From assembly GCF_029846115.1 (NCBI RefSeq), contig NZ_JARVZZ010000001.1:992001-1056000 (forward strand): 64,000 bases of DNA, read 5' to 3'. Below are positions 1 to 9,101 of the stretch, in pieces. Position numbers and translations under genes: made by a program. The notes beneath the pieces are model-generated. The model saw nothing but the letters and a program-made list of their open reading frames with translations, was not told where the DNA came from and ran no database searches. Position 1 is the first letter of the stretch. Every line of letters begins with the position of its first letter. The stretch is from Serratia marcescens (lineage in GTDB: Bacteria > Pseudomonadota > Gammaproteobacteria > Enterobacterales > Enterobacteriaceae).

Positions 1-1464
1 GACCAATACCCGCAGATCCTGCTGGAGCGCGGCAAAGTAGTCGCCGACTATGAAGCGCGTAAGGCCCTTATCAAACGCGATGCCGAACTGGCGGCGCAGA
101 AGATTGGCGGCAAGGCCGATCTGAGTGAAAGCCTGTTGGAAGAAGTGGCTTCGCTGGTGGAATGGCCGGTGGTGCTGACCGCCAAATTCGAAGAGAAATT
201 CCTGGCGGTGCCGGCGGAAGCGCTGGTGTACACCATGAAGGGCGACCAGAAGTATTTCCCGGTGTACGACGCCGCGGGCAAACTGCTGCCGAACTTTATC
301 TTCGTGGCCAACATCGAGTCGAAAGACCCGCAGCAGATCATCTCCGGTAATGAGAAGGTGGTGCGCCCACGTCTGGCTGACGCCGAGTTCTTCTTCAACA
401 CCGACCGCAAGAAACGCCTGGAAGACAATCTGCCGCGCCTGGAAACCGTGCTGTTCCAACAGCAGCTGGGCACCCTGCGCGACAAGACCGATCGTATTCA
501 GGCGCTGGCGGGCTGGGTTGCCGGCCAGATCGGCGCCGACGTCAACCACGCCACCCGCGCGGGCCTGCTGTCGAAGTGCGACCTGATGACCAACATGGTG
601 TTCGAATTCACCGACACCCAGGGCGTGATGGGCATGCACTACGCGCGCCACGACGGTGAGGCGGAAGACGTCGCCGTTGCGCTGAACGAGCAGTATCAGC
701 CGCGCTACGCCGGCGATGCGCTGCCGCAGTCGCTGGTGGCCTGTTCCCTGGCGATTGCCGACAAGATGGACACCCTGGCCGGCATCTTCGGCATTGGGCA
801 GCATCCGAAAGGCGATAAAGACCCGTTCGCGCTGCGCCGCGCCGCGTTGGGCGTGCTGCGCATCATCGTCGAGAAAAACCTGCCGCTGGATCTGCAGACC
901 CTGACCGAAGAGGCCGTGCGCCTGTACGGCAGCAAGCTGACCAACGCCAAGGTGGTCGACGAGGTGGTGGAATTCATGCTGGGCCGCTTCCGCGCCTGGT
1001 ACCAGGAAGAAGGCCACGCGGTCGATACCATTCAGGCGGTGCTGGCGCGCCGTCCGACCAAGCCGGCCGACTTCGACGCGCGCGTCAAGGCGGTGTCTCA
1101 CTTCCGCACGCTGGACGAGGCGGCGGCGTTGGCTGCGGCCAACAAACGCGTTTCCAACATTCTGGCGAAGTCTACCGAAACGCTGAACGACAGCGTGCGT
1201 GCCTCGGTGCTGAAGGACGCAGCGGAAATTCAGCTGGCGACTCACCTGGTGGTGCTACGCGACAAGCTGCAGCCGTACTTCGCGGCGGGCAACTACCAGG
1301 AAGCGCTGGTGGAGCTGGCTGCGCTGCGCGAGCCGGTGGATGCGTTCTTCGATAACGTAATGGTGATGGCGGACGATGCGGAAGTGCGCGTGAACCGTCT
1401 GACGCTGCTGAGCAAGCTGCGCGAACTGTTCCTGCAGGTGGCGGATATCTCCGTGCTGCAGTAA
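1..1464 (+). CDS. glyS: Glycine--tRNA ligase beta subunit (3' part)
   Basis: The frame is open from base 1 to the TAA at 1462-1464 and gives 487 residues, the C-terminal part of a protein that is about 690 residues long in E. coli. With the alpha subunit it forms the heterotetramer that charges tRNA-Gly in the cytoplasm. The sequence matches GlyS as I know it, including an HD-like motif (MHYARHDGE, encoded near 640-660) and a C-terminal helical anticodon-binding part ending [19 protein letters not shown]. The start codon and the alpha gene lie outside the window. A strong terminator follows 20 bases after the stop, so it ends its transcription unit. Identity is secure; only the start is missing. 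Confidence 0.97.
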   Translation, partial: DQYPQILLERGKVVADYEARKALIKRDAELAAQKIGGKADLSESLLEEVASLVEWPVVLTAKFEEKFLAVPAEALVYTMKGDQKYFPVYDAAGKLLPNFIFVANIESKDPQQIISGNEKVVRPRLADAEFFFNTDRKKRLEDNLPRLETVLFQQQLGTLRDKTDRIQALAGWVAGQIGADVNHATRAGLLSKCDLMTNMVFEFTDTQGVMGMHYARHDGEAEDVAVALNEQYQPRYAGDALPQSLVACSLAIADKMDTLAGIFGIGQHPKGDKDPFALRRAALGVLRIIVEKNLPLDLQTLTEEAVRLYGSKLTNAKVVDEVVEFMLGRFRAWYQEEGHAVDTIQAVLARRPTKPADFDARVKAVSHFRTLDEAAALAAANKRVSNILAKSTETLNDSVRASVLKDAAEIQLATHLVVLRDKLQPYFAAGNYQEALVELAALREPVDAFFDNVMVMADDAEVRVNRLTLLSKLRELFLQVADISVLQ

Positions 1465-1484
1465 GCGATTAACCGCTGTGAAAA

Positions 1485-1508
1485 GGCGCCTGCGGGCGCC
1501 TTTTTTTA
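1485..1508 (+). terminator. Rho-independent terminator after glyS
   Basis: A perfect 6-bp stem (GGCGCC, 1485-1490 and 1495-1500) with loop TGCG is followed directly by a run of seven T (1501-1507). It sits 20 bases after the glyS stop. Confidence 0.9.
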
Positions 1509-1542
1509 TTTCCGTTTCCTGGGTGCGAAGGCAAGGTCGCCT

Positions 1543-1578
1543 GGCGACTTGGGGGGCGACTTGGGGGGCGACTTGGGG
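1543..1578. repeat. 12-bp perfect tandem repeat, three copies
   Basis: The unit GGCGACTTGGGG occurs three times without mismatch at 1543-1554, 1555-1566 and 1567-1578. It lies in the 320-base gap between glyS and yiaF. Apart from this repeat, the glyS terminator and a possible leader peptide at 1750-1794, I see nothing else in the gap. Confidence 0.95.
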
Positions 1579-1784
1579 AAATTGAAGCGTCCGGTCGCCG
1601 ACGGCAATGAACCTCAGTGCGTTTTGCGCACGATTTTCAACCGCATCCGGCCGGGGCAATGCTCATCGCAAGCGGAATCGCGTATCGGAACGCCGCCAGT
1701 TGATCTATTCTTATAGGCGCACGGAGTGCGGAAAAAGGGGCGGAGTCCAATGAAAAAGCAGGTTTATAACAGGAGTTATGTCAC

Positions 1785-2504
1785 ATGGCGGTAGGGATCC
1801 AGAGCAGAGGTTTCGCGCGTTGGTTGGCACCGGTATTGGCATTGTTGGTGGTCATGCAATTGACCGCCTGCGGCGATAAAGAGCCGGAACAGCGCAAAGC
1901 ATTTATCGATTACTTACAGAATACCGTGATGCGCAGCGGGGCGAACATCCCCACGCTGAGCGAAGATCAGAAGCAGAAGTTCGGCAACTATGCCGGTGAC
2001 TACGCGATTTTGGTCGGTTTTTCTCAGCAGCTGTCCAAATCGGTCGGCGCCAGCCTGACCCCGGCGCTGGATCAGATTAATCAGATCCGCACCGCGCAGG
2101 ACTACCTGAACAAACGCGACGCGCTGCAGCAATCGGTTGGGGCGTTGAACCTGCTGGGCCAGCAGATCCAGTCCGCCAAATCGCAGGCGGATACTGCCCA
2201 CGCGGCGCTGAAGCAGCCCGACGATCTGAAAGCGGTGTACAACCAGGCCTACGACAAGATCGTTACCGCACCGGCCAACGCCTTGATGCCGGCGATCCCG
2301 ACCACTGCCAGCTTCGTGCAGGATCTGGTGCAGGTCGGCGATTTCCTGCAGAGCCAGGGCAATCAGGTCAGCTTCAACAACAACGGCGTGCAGTTCCGCA
2401 CCGCGCAGCAGGTGGCGCAGTACAACACCATGATGTCGAATCTGGTGGCCAAACAGCAGAACCTGGTAAACGCGCAGAAAACCATTCAAAGCGTGACGCA
2501 ATAA
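1785..2504 (+). CDS. yiaF: DUF3053 lipoprotein YiaF
   Basis: This 239-residue protein resembles E. coli YiaF (DUF3053), a lipoprotein of unknown function. The N-terminus has a basic stretch, a hydrophobic segment and a lipobox (LTAC, Cys at about residue 29), so it should be lipidated and membrane-anchored. The family signature region QRKAFIDYLQNTVMRSG follows at about 36-52; the rest is mostly helical and polar. The ATG at 1785 is preceded by AGGAG at 1771-1775. A hairpin terminator lies just downstream, so the gene is probably monocistronic. No biochemical role is known to me. Confidence 0.92.
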   Translation: MAVGIQSRGFARWLAPVLALLVVMQLTACGDKEPEQRKAFIDYLQNTVMRSGANIPTLSEDQKQKFGNYAGDYAILVGFSQQLSKSVGASLTPALDQINQIRTAQDYLNKRDALQQSVGALNLLGQQIQSAKSQADTAHAALKQPDDLKAVYNQAYDKIVTAPANALMPAIPTTASFVQDLVQVGDFLQSQGNQVSFNNNGVQFRTAQQVAQYNTMMSNLVAKQQNLVNAQKTIQSVTQ

Positions 2505-2522
2505 CGCCTCCACGCACGCAGC

Positions 2523-2550
2523 AGGCCGGCATTGCCGGCCTGTTTTATTT
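2523..2550 (+). terminator. Terminator after yiaF
   Basis: Stem AGGCCGGC (2523-2530), loop ATT, stem GCCGGCCT (2534-2541), then GTTTTATTT. It is positioned 18 bases after the yiaF stop. Confidence 0.85.
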
Positions 2551-2731
2551 CCCCTCAGCGTTTCCAATAGCTTGCTGGTTTATTGCTCAGGCTTCTGTAC
2601 TACACTTCAATTAATCCATTCATTCGTCAATGTAGTTTTCTTTCATTCATCACTTCGCTAGTTCCCGGCGGGATGAGTGCTCACAGGGAAGATCAAACAG
2701 AGCGCCGCGATCGGGCGCTGCAGCCAAAAAT

Positions 2732-2912
2732 AAATTGTGATGTTTATCACAATTTAAAAACAAACCACCAAGTTAAAAGTGTGATTTTTGTCACGTTATC
2801 GTGGGTTTTGAGGCGGTTTTTTTCTCACTGTGCTTTTTTTACACGCCATAAATGTGATCTTAATCACTATAAAGGGTGGTTTGTTGGGGTGTTGTGTGTG
2901 ATTTGTATCACA
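2732..2912 (+). promoter_or_regulatory. Cluster of CRP (cAMP receptor protein) sites upstream of mtlA
   Basis: Four clear TGTGA-N6-TCAC(A/G/T) sites are visible: 2736-2751 (TGTGATGTTTATCACA, inside a longer 24-bp palindrome), 2780-2795, 2853-2868 and 2897-2912. A fifth weak one (TGTGC-N6-TACAC) is at 2829-2844. The E. coli mtl promoter is also known for several CRP sites. The rest of the 540-base gap between yiaF and mtlA is A+T-rich and shows no gene. The site nearest mtlA lies about 130 bases before its start, with the promoter presumably between. Confidence 0.88.
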
Positions 2913-3044
2913 AAAAATTCGTGAAGTTCGCGTGACAAAAACAGCGTGATAGAGTCCGTTTCGCATACAGCGGCAACACGGCTGGATCGTCACAACAATA
3001 ATCACGCGCTCTATTGTCAGCGCGTAACAATAGGGGTGTGTTTT

Positions 3045-4964
3045 ATGTTTTCACCAGACATCAAGGTTAAAGTGCAAAACTTTGGCCGCTTCCTGAGCAA
3101 CATGGTGATGCCCAACATCGGCGCCTTTATCGCCTGGGGGATTATCACCGCGCTATTCATTCCAACCGGCTGGCTGCCGAATGAAACCTTAGCCAAGCTG
3201 GTCGGCCCGATGATCACCTACCTGCTGCCGCTGCTGATCGGTTATACCGGCGGGCGGCTGGTGGGCGGCGAGCGCGGCGGCGTGGTCGGCGCCATCACCA
3301 CCATGGGCGTCATCGTCGGCGCCGACATGCCGATGTTCCTCGGCTCGATGATCGCCGGCCCGTTGGGCGGCTGGGCTATCAAGCATTTCGACCGCTGGGT
3401 GGACGGCAAGATCAAAAGCGGCTTTGAAATGCTGGTGAACAACTTCTCCGCCGGCATCATCGGCATGCTGCTGGCGATCCTGGCCTTCCTCGGCATCGGG
3501 CCGCTGGTGGAGGTGCTCTCCAAGCTGCTGGCGGCGGGCGTGCACGTGATGGTGAAGAACAACCTGTTGCCACTGGCGTCTATTTTCGTTGAACCGGCGA
3601 AAATCCTGTTCCTGAACAACGCCATCAACCACGGCATCTTCTCGCCGCTGGGTATCCAGCAGGCCACGGAAGCCGGCAAGTCGGTGTTCTTCCTGATCGA
3701 AGCCAACCCAGGCCCGGGCATGGGCGTGCTGATGGCCTACATGTTCTTCGGCCGCGGCAGCGCCAAGCAATCCGCCGGCGGTGCGGCAATCATTCACTTC
3801 CTGGGCGGCATCCACGAAATCTACTTCCCTTACGTGCTGATGAATCCACGCCTGCTGCTGGCGGTGATCCTGGGCGGCATGACCGGCGTCTTCACCCTGA
3901 CGATGCTGAACGGCGGCCTGGTTTCTCCGGCTTCTCCGGGTTCGATCCTGGCGGTGCTGGCGATGACGCCGAAAGGCGCCTACTTCGCCAACATTGCGGC
4001 GGTGTGCGCAGCCTTTGCCGTCTCCTTCGTGGTGTCCGCTTTCCTGCTGAAAACCTCCAAGGTGAAAGAGGATGACGATCTGGAAGCCGCAACCCGTCGC
4101 ATGCAAGAGATGAAATCGCAGTCCAAAGGCGGCGCAGCGGCGCCGGCATCGGTCGATGGCGATCTGAGCACCGTGCGCAAAATCATCGTCGCCTGTGACG
4201 CGGGCATGGGCTCCAGCGCCATGGGCGCCGGGGTGCTGCGCAAGAAAGTGGCCGACGCCGGGCTGAAGAACATCTCGGTGACCAACAGCGCCATCAACAG
4301 CCTACCGGACGACGTAGATCTGGTGATCACCCACCGCGATCTGACCGAGCGCGCGATGCGCCACGCGCCGCAGGCCCAGCACATCTCGCTGACCAACTTC
4401 CTCGACAGCAAGCTGTACAGCGATCTGGTCGACCGTTTGCTGGCGGCCAACAAAACCAGCGACAACCAACAGAAGGTGCTGGGCGCGCTGGACGACAGTT
4501 TCGAAGCCGGTGAGCCTAACCTGTTCAAGCTGAGTGAGAGCAACGTGTTCCTCAACCTGCAGGCCAGCGACAAAGAGCAGGCGATCCGCTTCGCCGGCGA
4601 GCAGCTGGTGAAAGGCGGCTACGTCGAGGCGGAATACGTGCCGGCGATGCTGGAGCGCGAGAAACTCACCTCCACCTACCTGGGCGAGTCTATCGCCGTG
4701 CCGCACGGCACCATCGAGGCCAAAGACCGGGTGCTGCGCACCGGCGTGGTGTTCTGCCAGTACCCGCAGGGCGTGCGCTTCGGCGAGGAAGAGGATGAAG
4801 TGGCCCGCCTGGTGATCGGCATCGCCGCACGCAACAACGAGCATATTCAGGTGATCACCAGCCTGACCAATGCGCTGGATGACGAGAGCGTGATTGAGCG
4901 GCTGGCGAATACCACCAGCGTCCAGGAAGTGCTGGACCTGCTCGGCGGCAAAAAAGCCGGATAA
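3045..4964 (+). CDS. mtlA: PTS mannitol transporter EIICBA
   Basis: This is the 639-residue inner-membrane permease that takes up mannitol and phosphorylates it to mannitol-1-phosphate. The domain order is EIIC membrane part (about 1-345), EIIB (about 378-470) and EIIA (about 495-639). The EIIB phosphocysteine is Cys384 (ACDAGMGSS) and the EIIA phosphohistidine is His554 (AVPHGTIEA); both numbers coincide with E. coli MtlA. The frame is open further upstream to 2946, but the ATG at 3045 aligns with the E. coli start and follows AGGGGTG. It is first in an operon with mtlD and mtlR and lies behind several CRP sites, so catabolite control is expected. Confidence 0.97.
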   Translation: MFSPDIKVKVQNFGRFLSNMVMPNIGAFIAWGIITALFIPTGWLPNETLAKLVGPMITYLLPLLIGYTGGRLVGGERGGVVGAITTMGVIVGADMPMFLGSMIAGPLGGWAIKHFDRWVDGKIKSGFEMLVNNFSAGIIGMLLAILAFLGIGPLVEVLSKLLAAGVHVMVKNNLLPLASIFVEPAKILFLNNAINHGIFSPLGIQQATEAGKSVFFLIEANPGPGMGVLMAYMFFGRGSAKQSAGGAAIIHFLGGIHEIYFPYVLMNPRLLLAVILGGMTGVFTLTMLNGGLVSPASPGSILAVLAMTPKGAYFANIAAVCAAFAVSFVVSAFLLKTSKVKEDDDLEAATRRMQEMKSQSKGGAAAPASVDGDLSTVRKIIVACDAGMGSSAMGAGVLRKKVADAGLKNISVTNSAINSLPDDVDLVITHRDLTERAMRHAPQAQHISLTNFLDSKLYSDLVDRLLAANKTSDNQQKVLGALDDSFEAGEPNLFKLSESNVFLNLQASDKEQAIRFAGEQLVKGGYVEAEYVPAMLEREKLTSTYLGESIAVPHGTIEAKDRVLRTGVVFCQYPQGVRFGEEEDEVARLVIGIAARNNEHIQVITSLTNALDDESVIERLANTTSVQEVLDLLGGKKAG

Positions 4965-4977
4965 CAGAATCATTTTA

Positions 4978-5001
4978 AAGGGTGCAGCTTGCTGCACCCT
5001 T
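4978..5001 (+). other. Intercistronic hairpin between mtlA and mtlD
   Basis: A perfect 11-bp inverted repeat (4978-4988 and 4991-5001, core GGGTGCAGC/GCTGCACCC) with a 2-nt centre lies in the 58-base gap. No T-run follows, so it looks more like an mRNA-stabilising or attenuating hairpin than a full terminator. Confidence 0.8.
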
Positions 5002-5022
5002 CGACATTAAGAAGGTAGAGTT

Positions 5023-6168
5023 ATGAAAGTATTACATTTTGGCGCAGGGAACATCGGCCGCGGTTTTATCGGCAAGCTGCTGGCGGACGCAGGGGCTGAG
5101 CTGACCTTCGCCGACGTCAATCAAACGGTGCTGGATTTGCTGAACAGCCGTAAAAGCTACGCGGTGCACGTGGTGGGTGAGCAAGAACGCGTGGAGAGCG
5201 TCAACAACGTCAGCGCCGTCAACAGCGGCAGCGAGGCGGCGGTGGCGCTGATCGCCGAGGCGGATCTGGTGACCACCGCCGTTGGCCCGCAAATTCTCGC
5301 CAAAATCGCCGGCACGATCGCTAAAGGGCTGGTGCTGCGTCATCAGCAGGGCAATGTGCAGCCGCTGAACATCATCGCCTGCGAGAACATGGTGCGCGGC
5401 ACCAGCCAGCTGAAACAGCATGTGTTCGCCGCGCTGCCGCAGGACGAGCAGGCATGGGTTGAGCAGCACGTCGGCTTCGTCGATTCGGCGGTCGACCGCA
5501 TCGTGCCGCCGGCGGACAGTAACGACCCGTTGGAAGTGACGGTGGAAACCTTTAGCGAATGGATCGTCGATCAGACCCAGTTCAAAGGCCAGCCTCCGGC
5601 GATCGCCGGCATGGAGCTGACCGATAACCTGATGGCGTTCGTCGAGCGCAAGCTGTTCACCCTCAATACCGGCCACGCCATCACCGCCTACCTCGGCCAA
5701 CAGGCCGGGCTGCAAACCATTCGCGACGCCATTCTCGACCCGGCGATCCGCCGCGTAGTGAAAGGGGCGATGGAAGAGAGCGGCGCGGTGTTGATCAAGC
5801 GCTACGGCTTCGACGCCGACAAGCACGCCGCCTACATCAACAAAATCCTCGGCCGCTTCGAAAACCCGTATCTGCACGACGACGTCGAGCGCGTAGGGCG
5901 CCAGCCGCTGCGCAAACTGAGCGCCGGCGATCGCCTGATCAAACCGCTGCTGGGCACGCTGGAATACGGCCTGCCGCACGCCAACCTGATCCAGGGCATC
6001 GCCGCCGCCATGAGCTACCGCAGCGAACAGGATCCGCAGGCGCTGGAGTTGGCGGAATTGCTGAACACGCTCGGGCCGAAAGCCGCGCTGGCGCAAATTT
6101 CCGGCCTGCCGGCGGAAAGCGAGGTTGTAGAAGAGGCCGTTGCTGTGTATAACGCCATGCACAAGTAG
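5023..6168 (+). CDS. mtlD: Mannitol-1-phosphate 5-dehydrogenase
   Basis: This 381-residue protein oxidises mannitol-1-phosphate to fructose-6-phosphate with NAD+ in the cytoplasm. The N-terminus has a Rossmann dinucleotide motif ([14 protein letters not shown], residues 4-17). A typical polyol dehydrogenase stretch, [16 protein letters not shown], lies around residues 210-225. The length matches the family (382 in E. coli). The ATG at 5023 follows GAAGGTAGAG. It is the second gene of the mtl operon, downstream of an unusually clean hairpin that may set its expression relative to mtlA. Confidence 0.97.
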   Translation: MKVLHFGAGNIGRGFIGKLLADAGAELTFADVNQTVLDLLNSRKSYAVHVVGEQERVESVNNVSAVNSGSEAAVALIAEADLVTTAVGPQILAKIAGTIAKGLVLRHQQGNVQPLNIIACENMVRGTSQLKQHVFAALPQDEQAWVEQHVGFVDSAVDRIVPPADSNDPLEVTVETFSEWIVDQTQFKGQPPAIAGMELTDNLMAFVERKLFTLNTGHAITAYLGQQAGLQTIRDAILDPAIRRVVKGAMEESGAVLIKRYGFDADKHAAYINKILGRFENPYLHDDVERVGRQPLRKLSAGDRLIKPLLGTLEYGLPHANLIQGIAAAMSYRSEQDPQALELAELLNTLGPKAALAQISGLPAESEVVEEAVAVYNAMHK

Positions 6169-6175
6169 AATCGTG

Positions 6176-6814
6176 ATGATGAACACCCGAGCGCAGCTTG
6201 CTGCGCTCCTGCAACCCGAGTTCGGCATCGACGGCCCTCCCCACGCCTTTCGAAAAGCGACGATGGAAGAAGCACAGGCATTTGAAAACCAGGTTCTGGA
6301 AAAGCTGAACGCGGGCAAAACGGTGCGCAGCTTCCTGATTGCGGCGGTAGAGCTGCTGGCGGAAGCGCTCAACGTGCTGGTGGTGCAGGTATTCCGCAAG
6401 GACGACTATGCGGTGAAATATGCCGTCGAACCGCTATTGTCCGGCAGCGGCCCGCTCGGGGAGCTGTCGGTGCGCCTGAAGCTGATGTACGGGCTGGGGG
6501 TGATCTCCCGCCACGAATATGAAGATGCCGAGCTGCTGATGGCGATGCGCGAAGAGCTGAACCACGACGGCTCGGAATACCGCTTCGTCGACGACGAAAT
6601 CCTCGGGCCGTTCGGCGAGCTGCACTGCGTGGCCGCGCTGCCGCCGGTGCCGACCTTCCTGCAGCCGGGCGAAGCGGATGAAGCGCTGATCGCCATGCAG
6701 CGCCAGCGCTATCAGCAGATGGTGCGCTCCACCATGGTGCTGTCCATTACCGATCTGATCGCCGGTATCGGCGCCAAACAACCTTCCCGACTCTCTCCTC
6801 TCGGTCGCGGCTAA
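6176..6814 (+). CDS. mtlR: Mannitol operon repressor MtlR
   Basis: This protein of about 212 residues matches E. coli MtlR, repressor of the mannitol operon; conserved blocks include NAGKTVRSFLI, FRKDDYAVKYAVEPLL and ILGPFGELHCVAALPP. The family has no classical helix-turn-helix. Two adjacent ATGs (6176, 6179) start 7-10 bases after the mtlD stop with no good Shine-Dalgarno sequence, which suggests coupling to mtlD translation; an internal ATG at 6263 (MEEAQAF) is a possible shorter start. Its stop overlaps the stop of the convergent lysE gene by four bases (CTAA, 6811-6814). Confidence 0.93.
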   Translation: MMNTRAQLAALLQPEFGIDGPPHAFRKATMEEAQAFENQVLEKLNAGKTVRSFLIAAVELLAEALNVLVVQVFRKDDYAVKYAVEPLLSGSGPLGELSVRLKLMYGLGVISRHEYEDAELLMAMREELNHDGSEYRFVDDEILGPFGELHCVAALPPVPTFLQPGEADEALIAMQRQRYQQMVRSTMVLSITDLIAGIGAKQPSRLSPLGRG

Positions 6815-7419
6815 GCAAAGGCCGCGCGCCACTCGTCGAACAACAACCACAGCGCGGTGGCGGCCATCAGGCCGGACATCACGCCGTTGAAGGCGCGCAG
6901 CTTCCAGGTGACCCGCAGCGCGTTGCGCAACCGGTCGCCCAGCACCGCCCACAGCAGCACGCACGGCAGGTTCAGCAGCGCGAAGCCGGCGATGACCGAC
7001 AGCGTATGGACGAAAGTGGCGCCTTCGCGCGGGGTGAACAGGATCGCCACGTTGATCACCATCAGCCAGGCCTTGGGATTGACCGCCTGAAACAGCGCGC
7101 CGTTGAGCAGGCTCATCGGCCGCGCCTGCTCTTTGGCGTCCGGCGAGGCCGCCTGGAACAGTTTCCACGACAGCCACAGCAGATAAGCGCAGCCGATCAC
7201 CGCCAGCGGGAGGCGGATAACACCGGCCCAGCTCAGCGCCAGCGCCAGCAGCGGAATAATGATCGCCAGCTGCACCGCACAGCCGACGCAGATGCCAAGC
7301 AGCATCGGCAGGGTGCGGCGCAGGCCGAAGTTGACGCCCGACGAGGCCAGCAGCAGGTTGTTGGGGCCGGGGGTAATCGACATGACGGTGACGTAGCTGA
7401 CAAAGGCGGAGTCCAGCAT
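6811..7419 (-). CDS. LysE/RhtB-family amino-acid exporter
   Basis: A 202-residue inner-membrane protein with about six hydrophobic segments. The N-terminal family motif TPGPNNLLLASSG is at about residues 16-28, and AVNPKAWLMVIN is at about 111-122. Such proteins export amino acids or derivatives; the substrate here cannot be read from sequence. The start follows AAGGA. It is transcribed away from the MocR-type gene at 7562, so that regulator is the natural candidate to control it. Convergent with mtlR, overlapping by four bases. Confidence 0.88.
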   Translation of the reverse strand: MLDSAFVSYVTVMSITPGPNNLLLASSGVNFGLRRTLPMLLGICVGCAVQLAIIIPLLALALSWAGVIRLPLAVIGCAYLLWLSWKLFQAASPDAKEQARPMSLLNGALFQAVNPKAWLMVINVAILFTPREGATFVHTLSVIAGFALLNLPCVLLWAVLGDRLRNALRVTWKLRAFNGVMSGLMAATALWLLFDEWRAAFA

Positions 7420-7514
7420 GGCAGGTTCCTTGAAAATGACGGTGATAACGAGAGGATCAGCTTAATCGCTGCGATGGGATGGTGACAGAACCACAAATCG
7501 GATATTGTCATGGT

Positions 7515-7540
7515 TACAGTTTCGAAAAATGTGAACTGTA
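7515..7540. promoter_or_regulatory. Inverted repeat, probable MocR operator
   Basis: TACAGTT (7515-7521) and AACTGTA (7534-7540) form a 7-bp perfect inverted repeat with a 12-base spacer, between the divergent LysE and MocR genes and 21 bases before the MocR start. The position fits an operator for the adjacent regulator. Confidence 0.6.
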
Positions 7541-7561
7541 CCCATTGCCTGGAGAGAAATT

Positions 7562-9028
7562 GTGACCCTGCTCGATGAAACCCCGGATACCCGTTACCTG
7601 CAGCTGGCGGATACGCTGGCCGAGGCCATTCGCCGCGGCACGCTGCGGCCCGGCGACCGCTTGCCGTCGGTGCGGCGCTGTGCGCAAACCCATCGCGTCA
7701 GCATCAATACCGTGGTGTCGGCTTACCGCACGCTGGAGGATCGCGGGCTGATCGAAGCGCGGCCGCAGTCGGGGTTTTACGTTCGCAGCACGCTGCCGGC
7801 GCTGAAGATGGCCTCGGCGCCCAGCGGGCGCATCGAACCGCCGGCGGACGATGTGCTGGCGCTGATCGACACCGTGTTTGCCGCCCAGCAAAACCCGGCT
7901 TTCACCAACATTGCGCTGGCCTGCCCGCAGACCAGCGATTTTTATCCCGGCGGCAAGCTGGGGCGCATGCTGTCCTCTCAGCTGCGCCGTCAGCCGGATC
8001 TGATCGGGCAGTATCCGTTGCCGCCCGGCAGCCTTCGGCTGCGTCAGCAGATCGCCCGCCGCTCGATGACGCTGGGCATGCTGCTGGAGCCGGGCGACGT
8101 GGTGTTGACCCACGGCTGCATGGAAGCGCTGCAGCTGGCGCTGCGCGTCACCACCAAACCGGGCGACTGCGTCGGGCTGGAGTCACCGACCTACTTCTAC
8201 CTGCTGCCGCTGCTGGCCAGCCTGGGGCTGAAAGCGCTGGAAATTCCCACCGACCCGCAGCTGGGGCTGTCACTGGACGCGCTCGAGTTGCTATTGAACG
8301 AGAAACGGCTGAACGCGGTGATCGCCATGCCGACGGTGCAAAACCCGCTGGGCTGCACCATGCCGCTGGCGGCGAAAAAGCGGCTGGCGCGGCTGATGAA
8401 CGATCATCAGGTGCCGTTGATTGAAGACGGGCTGTATGCCGAGATCCAGTTCGGCGGCGCGTTGTCGCCGGCGGTGAAGGCGTTCGATCGCGACGGCTGG
8501 GTGCTGTTTTGCTCCAGCTTTACCAAAACGCTGGCGCCGGATTTTCGCGTCGGCTGGATCTGCGGCGGCCGCTTTCACGAGGCGTTGCGCAAGCTGAAAG
8601 CGGTGTCGTCGATGTCCGAGTCGCAGCTGCTGTCGGAAACGCTGGCGACCTTCCTGGAGAGCGGCGGCTACGATCACCATTTGCGCAACCTGCGCAAGCG
8701 CTATGCGGCGCAGGTGGACGAGGCGCGGGCGCTGATCGCCCGGCATTTTCCGCGCGGCACGCTGGCCACGCAGCCGGCGGGCGGGTTCGTGTTTTGGGTC
8801 GAATTCCCCCCCGGCGTGGACAGCGTGGCGCTGTTCCATCAGCTGCTGGAGGAGCAGATCTGTTTGACGCCGGGCACCCTGTATTCCCCCAGCGGGCGTT
8901 ACCGCAATGCGCTGCGGCTCTCCTGCTGCTACCCGTTCAACGCACGCTACACCCAGGCGCTGGCCCGGCTCGGCGCCAGGGCCTGCGAGATGAGCGGCCT
9001 GCCGCCCGGTATTGCGCAGGACGGGTAA
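7562..9028 (+). CDS. MocR-type (GntR/aminotransferase) transcriptional regulator
   Basis: A 488-residue protein with an N-terminal GntR winged helix (about residues 8-78, with LRPGDRLPSVRR and HRVSINTVVSAYRTLEDRGL) joined to a fold-type I aminotransferase-like domain. The PLP lysine is probably in SSFTKTLAPDFRVGW (about 317-331). MocR proteins sense PLP or amino-acid derivatives and usually control a divergent gene, here the LysE exporter. The GTG at 7562 is supported by GGAGAG at 7551-7556. Ligand and target remain inference. Confidence 0.9.
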   Translation: MTLLDETPDTRYLQLADTLAEAIRRGTLRPGDRLPSVRRCAQTHRVSINTVVSAYRTLEDRGLIEARPQSGFYVRSTLPALKMASAPSGRIEPPADDVLALIDTVFAAQQNPAFTNIALACPQTSDFYPGGKLGRMLSSQLRRQPDLIGQYPLPPGSLRLRQQIARRSMTLGMLLEPGDVVLTHGCMEALQLALRVTTKPGDCVGLESPTYFYLLPLLASLGLKALEIPTDPQLGLSLDALELLLNEKRLNAVIAMPTVQNPLGCTMPLAAKKRLARLMNDHQVPLIEDGLYAEIQFGGALSPAVKAFDRDGWVLFCSSFTKTLAPDFRVGWICGGRFHEALRKLKAVSSMSESQLLSETLATFLESGGYDHHLRNLRKRYAAQVDEARALIARHFPRGTLATQPAGGFVFWVEFPPGVDSVALFHQLLEEQICLTPGTLYSPSGRYRNALRLSCCYPFNARYTQALARLGARACEMSGLPPGIAQDG

Positions 9029-9101
9029 CGGCGCGCGCCTTTTGCTACAATGCCGGTATCATTGATTAGCGTGCCATTTTGGGCACAACGGGCCAGAGAC
9101 C

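Noticed and set aside
2583..2924. A 113-codon frame upstream of mtlA
   Set aside because: It covers the CRP site cluster, has no ribosome site and an atypical composition; it is regulatory DNA.
3189..4106. Long minus-strand frames opposite mtlA, and similar ones opposite glyS, fdoG, selA, bglB and others
   Set aside because: They are shadows caused by high G+C third positions; their products are His/Arg/Gln-rich with no family features, while the plus-strand genes are certain.
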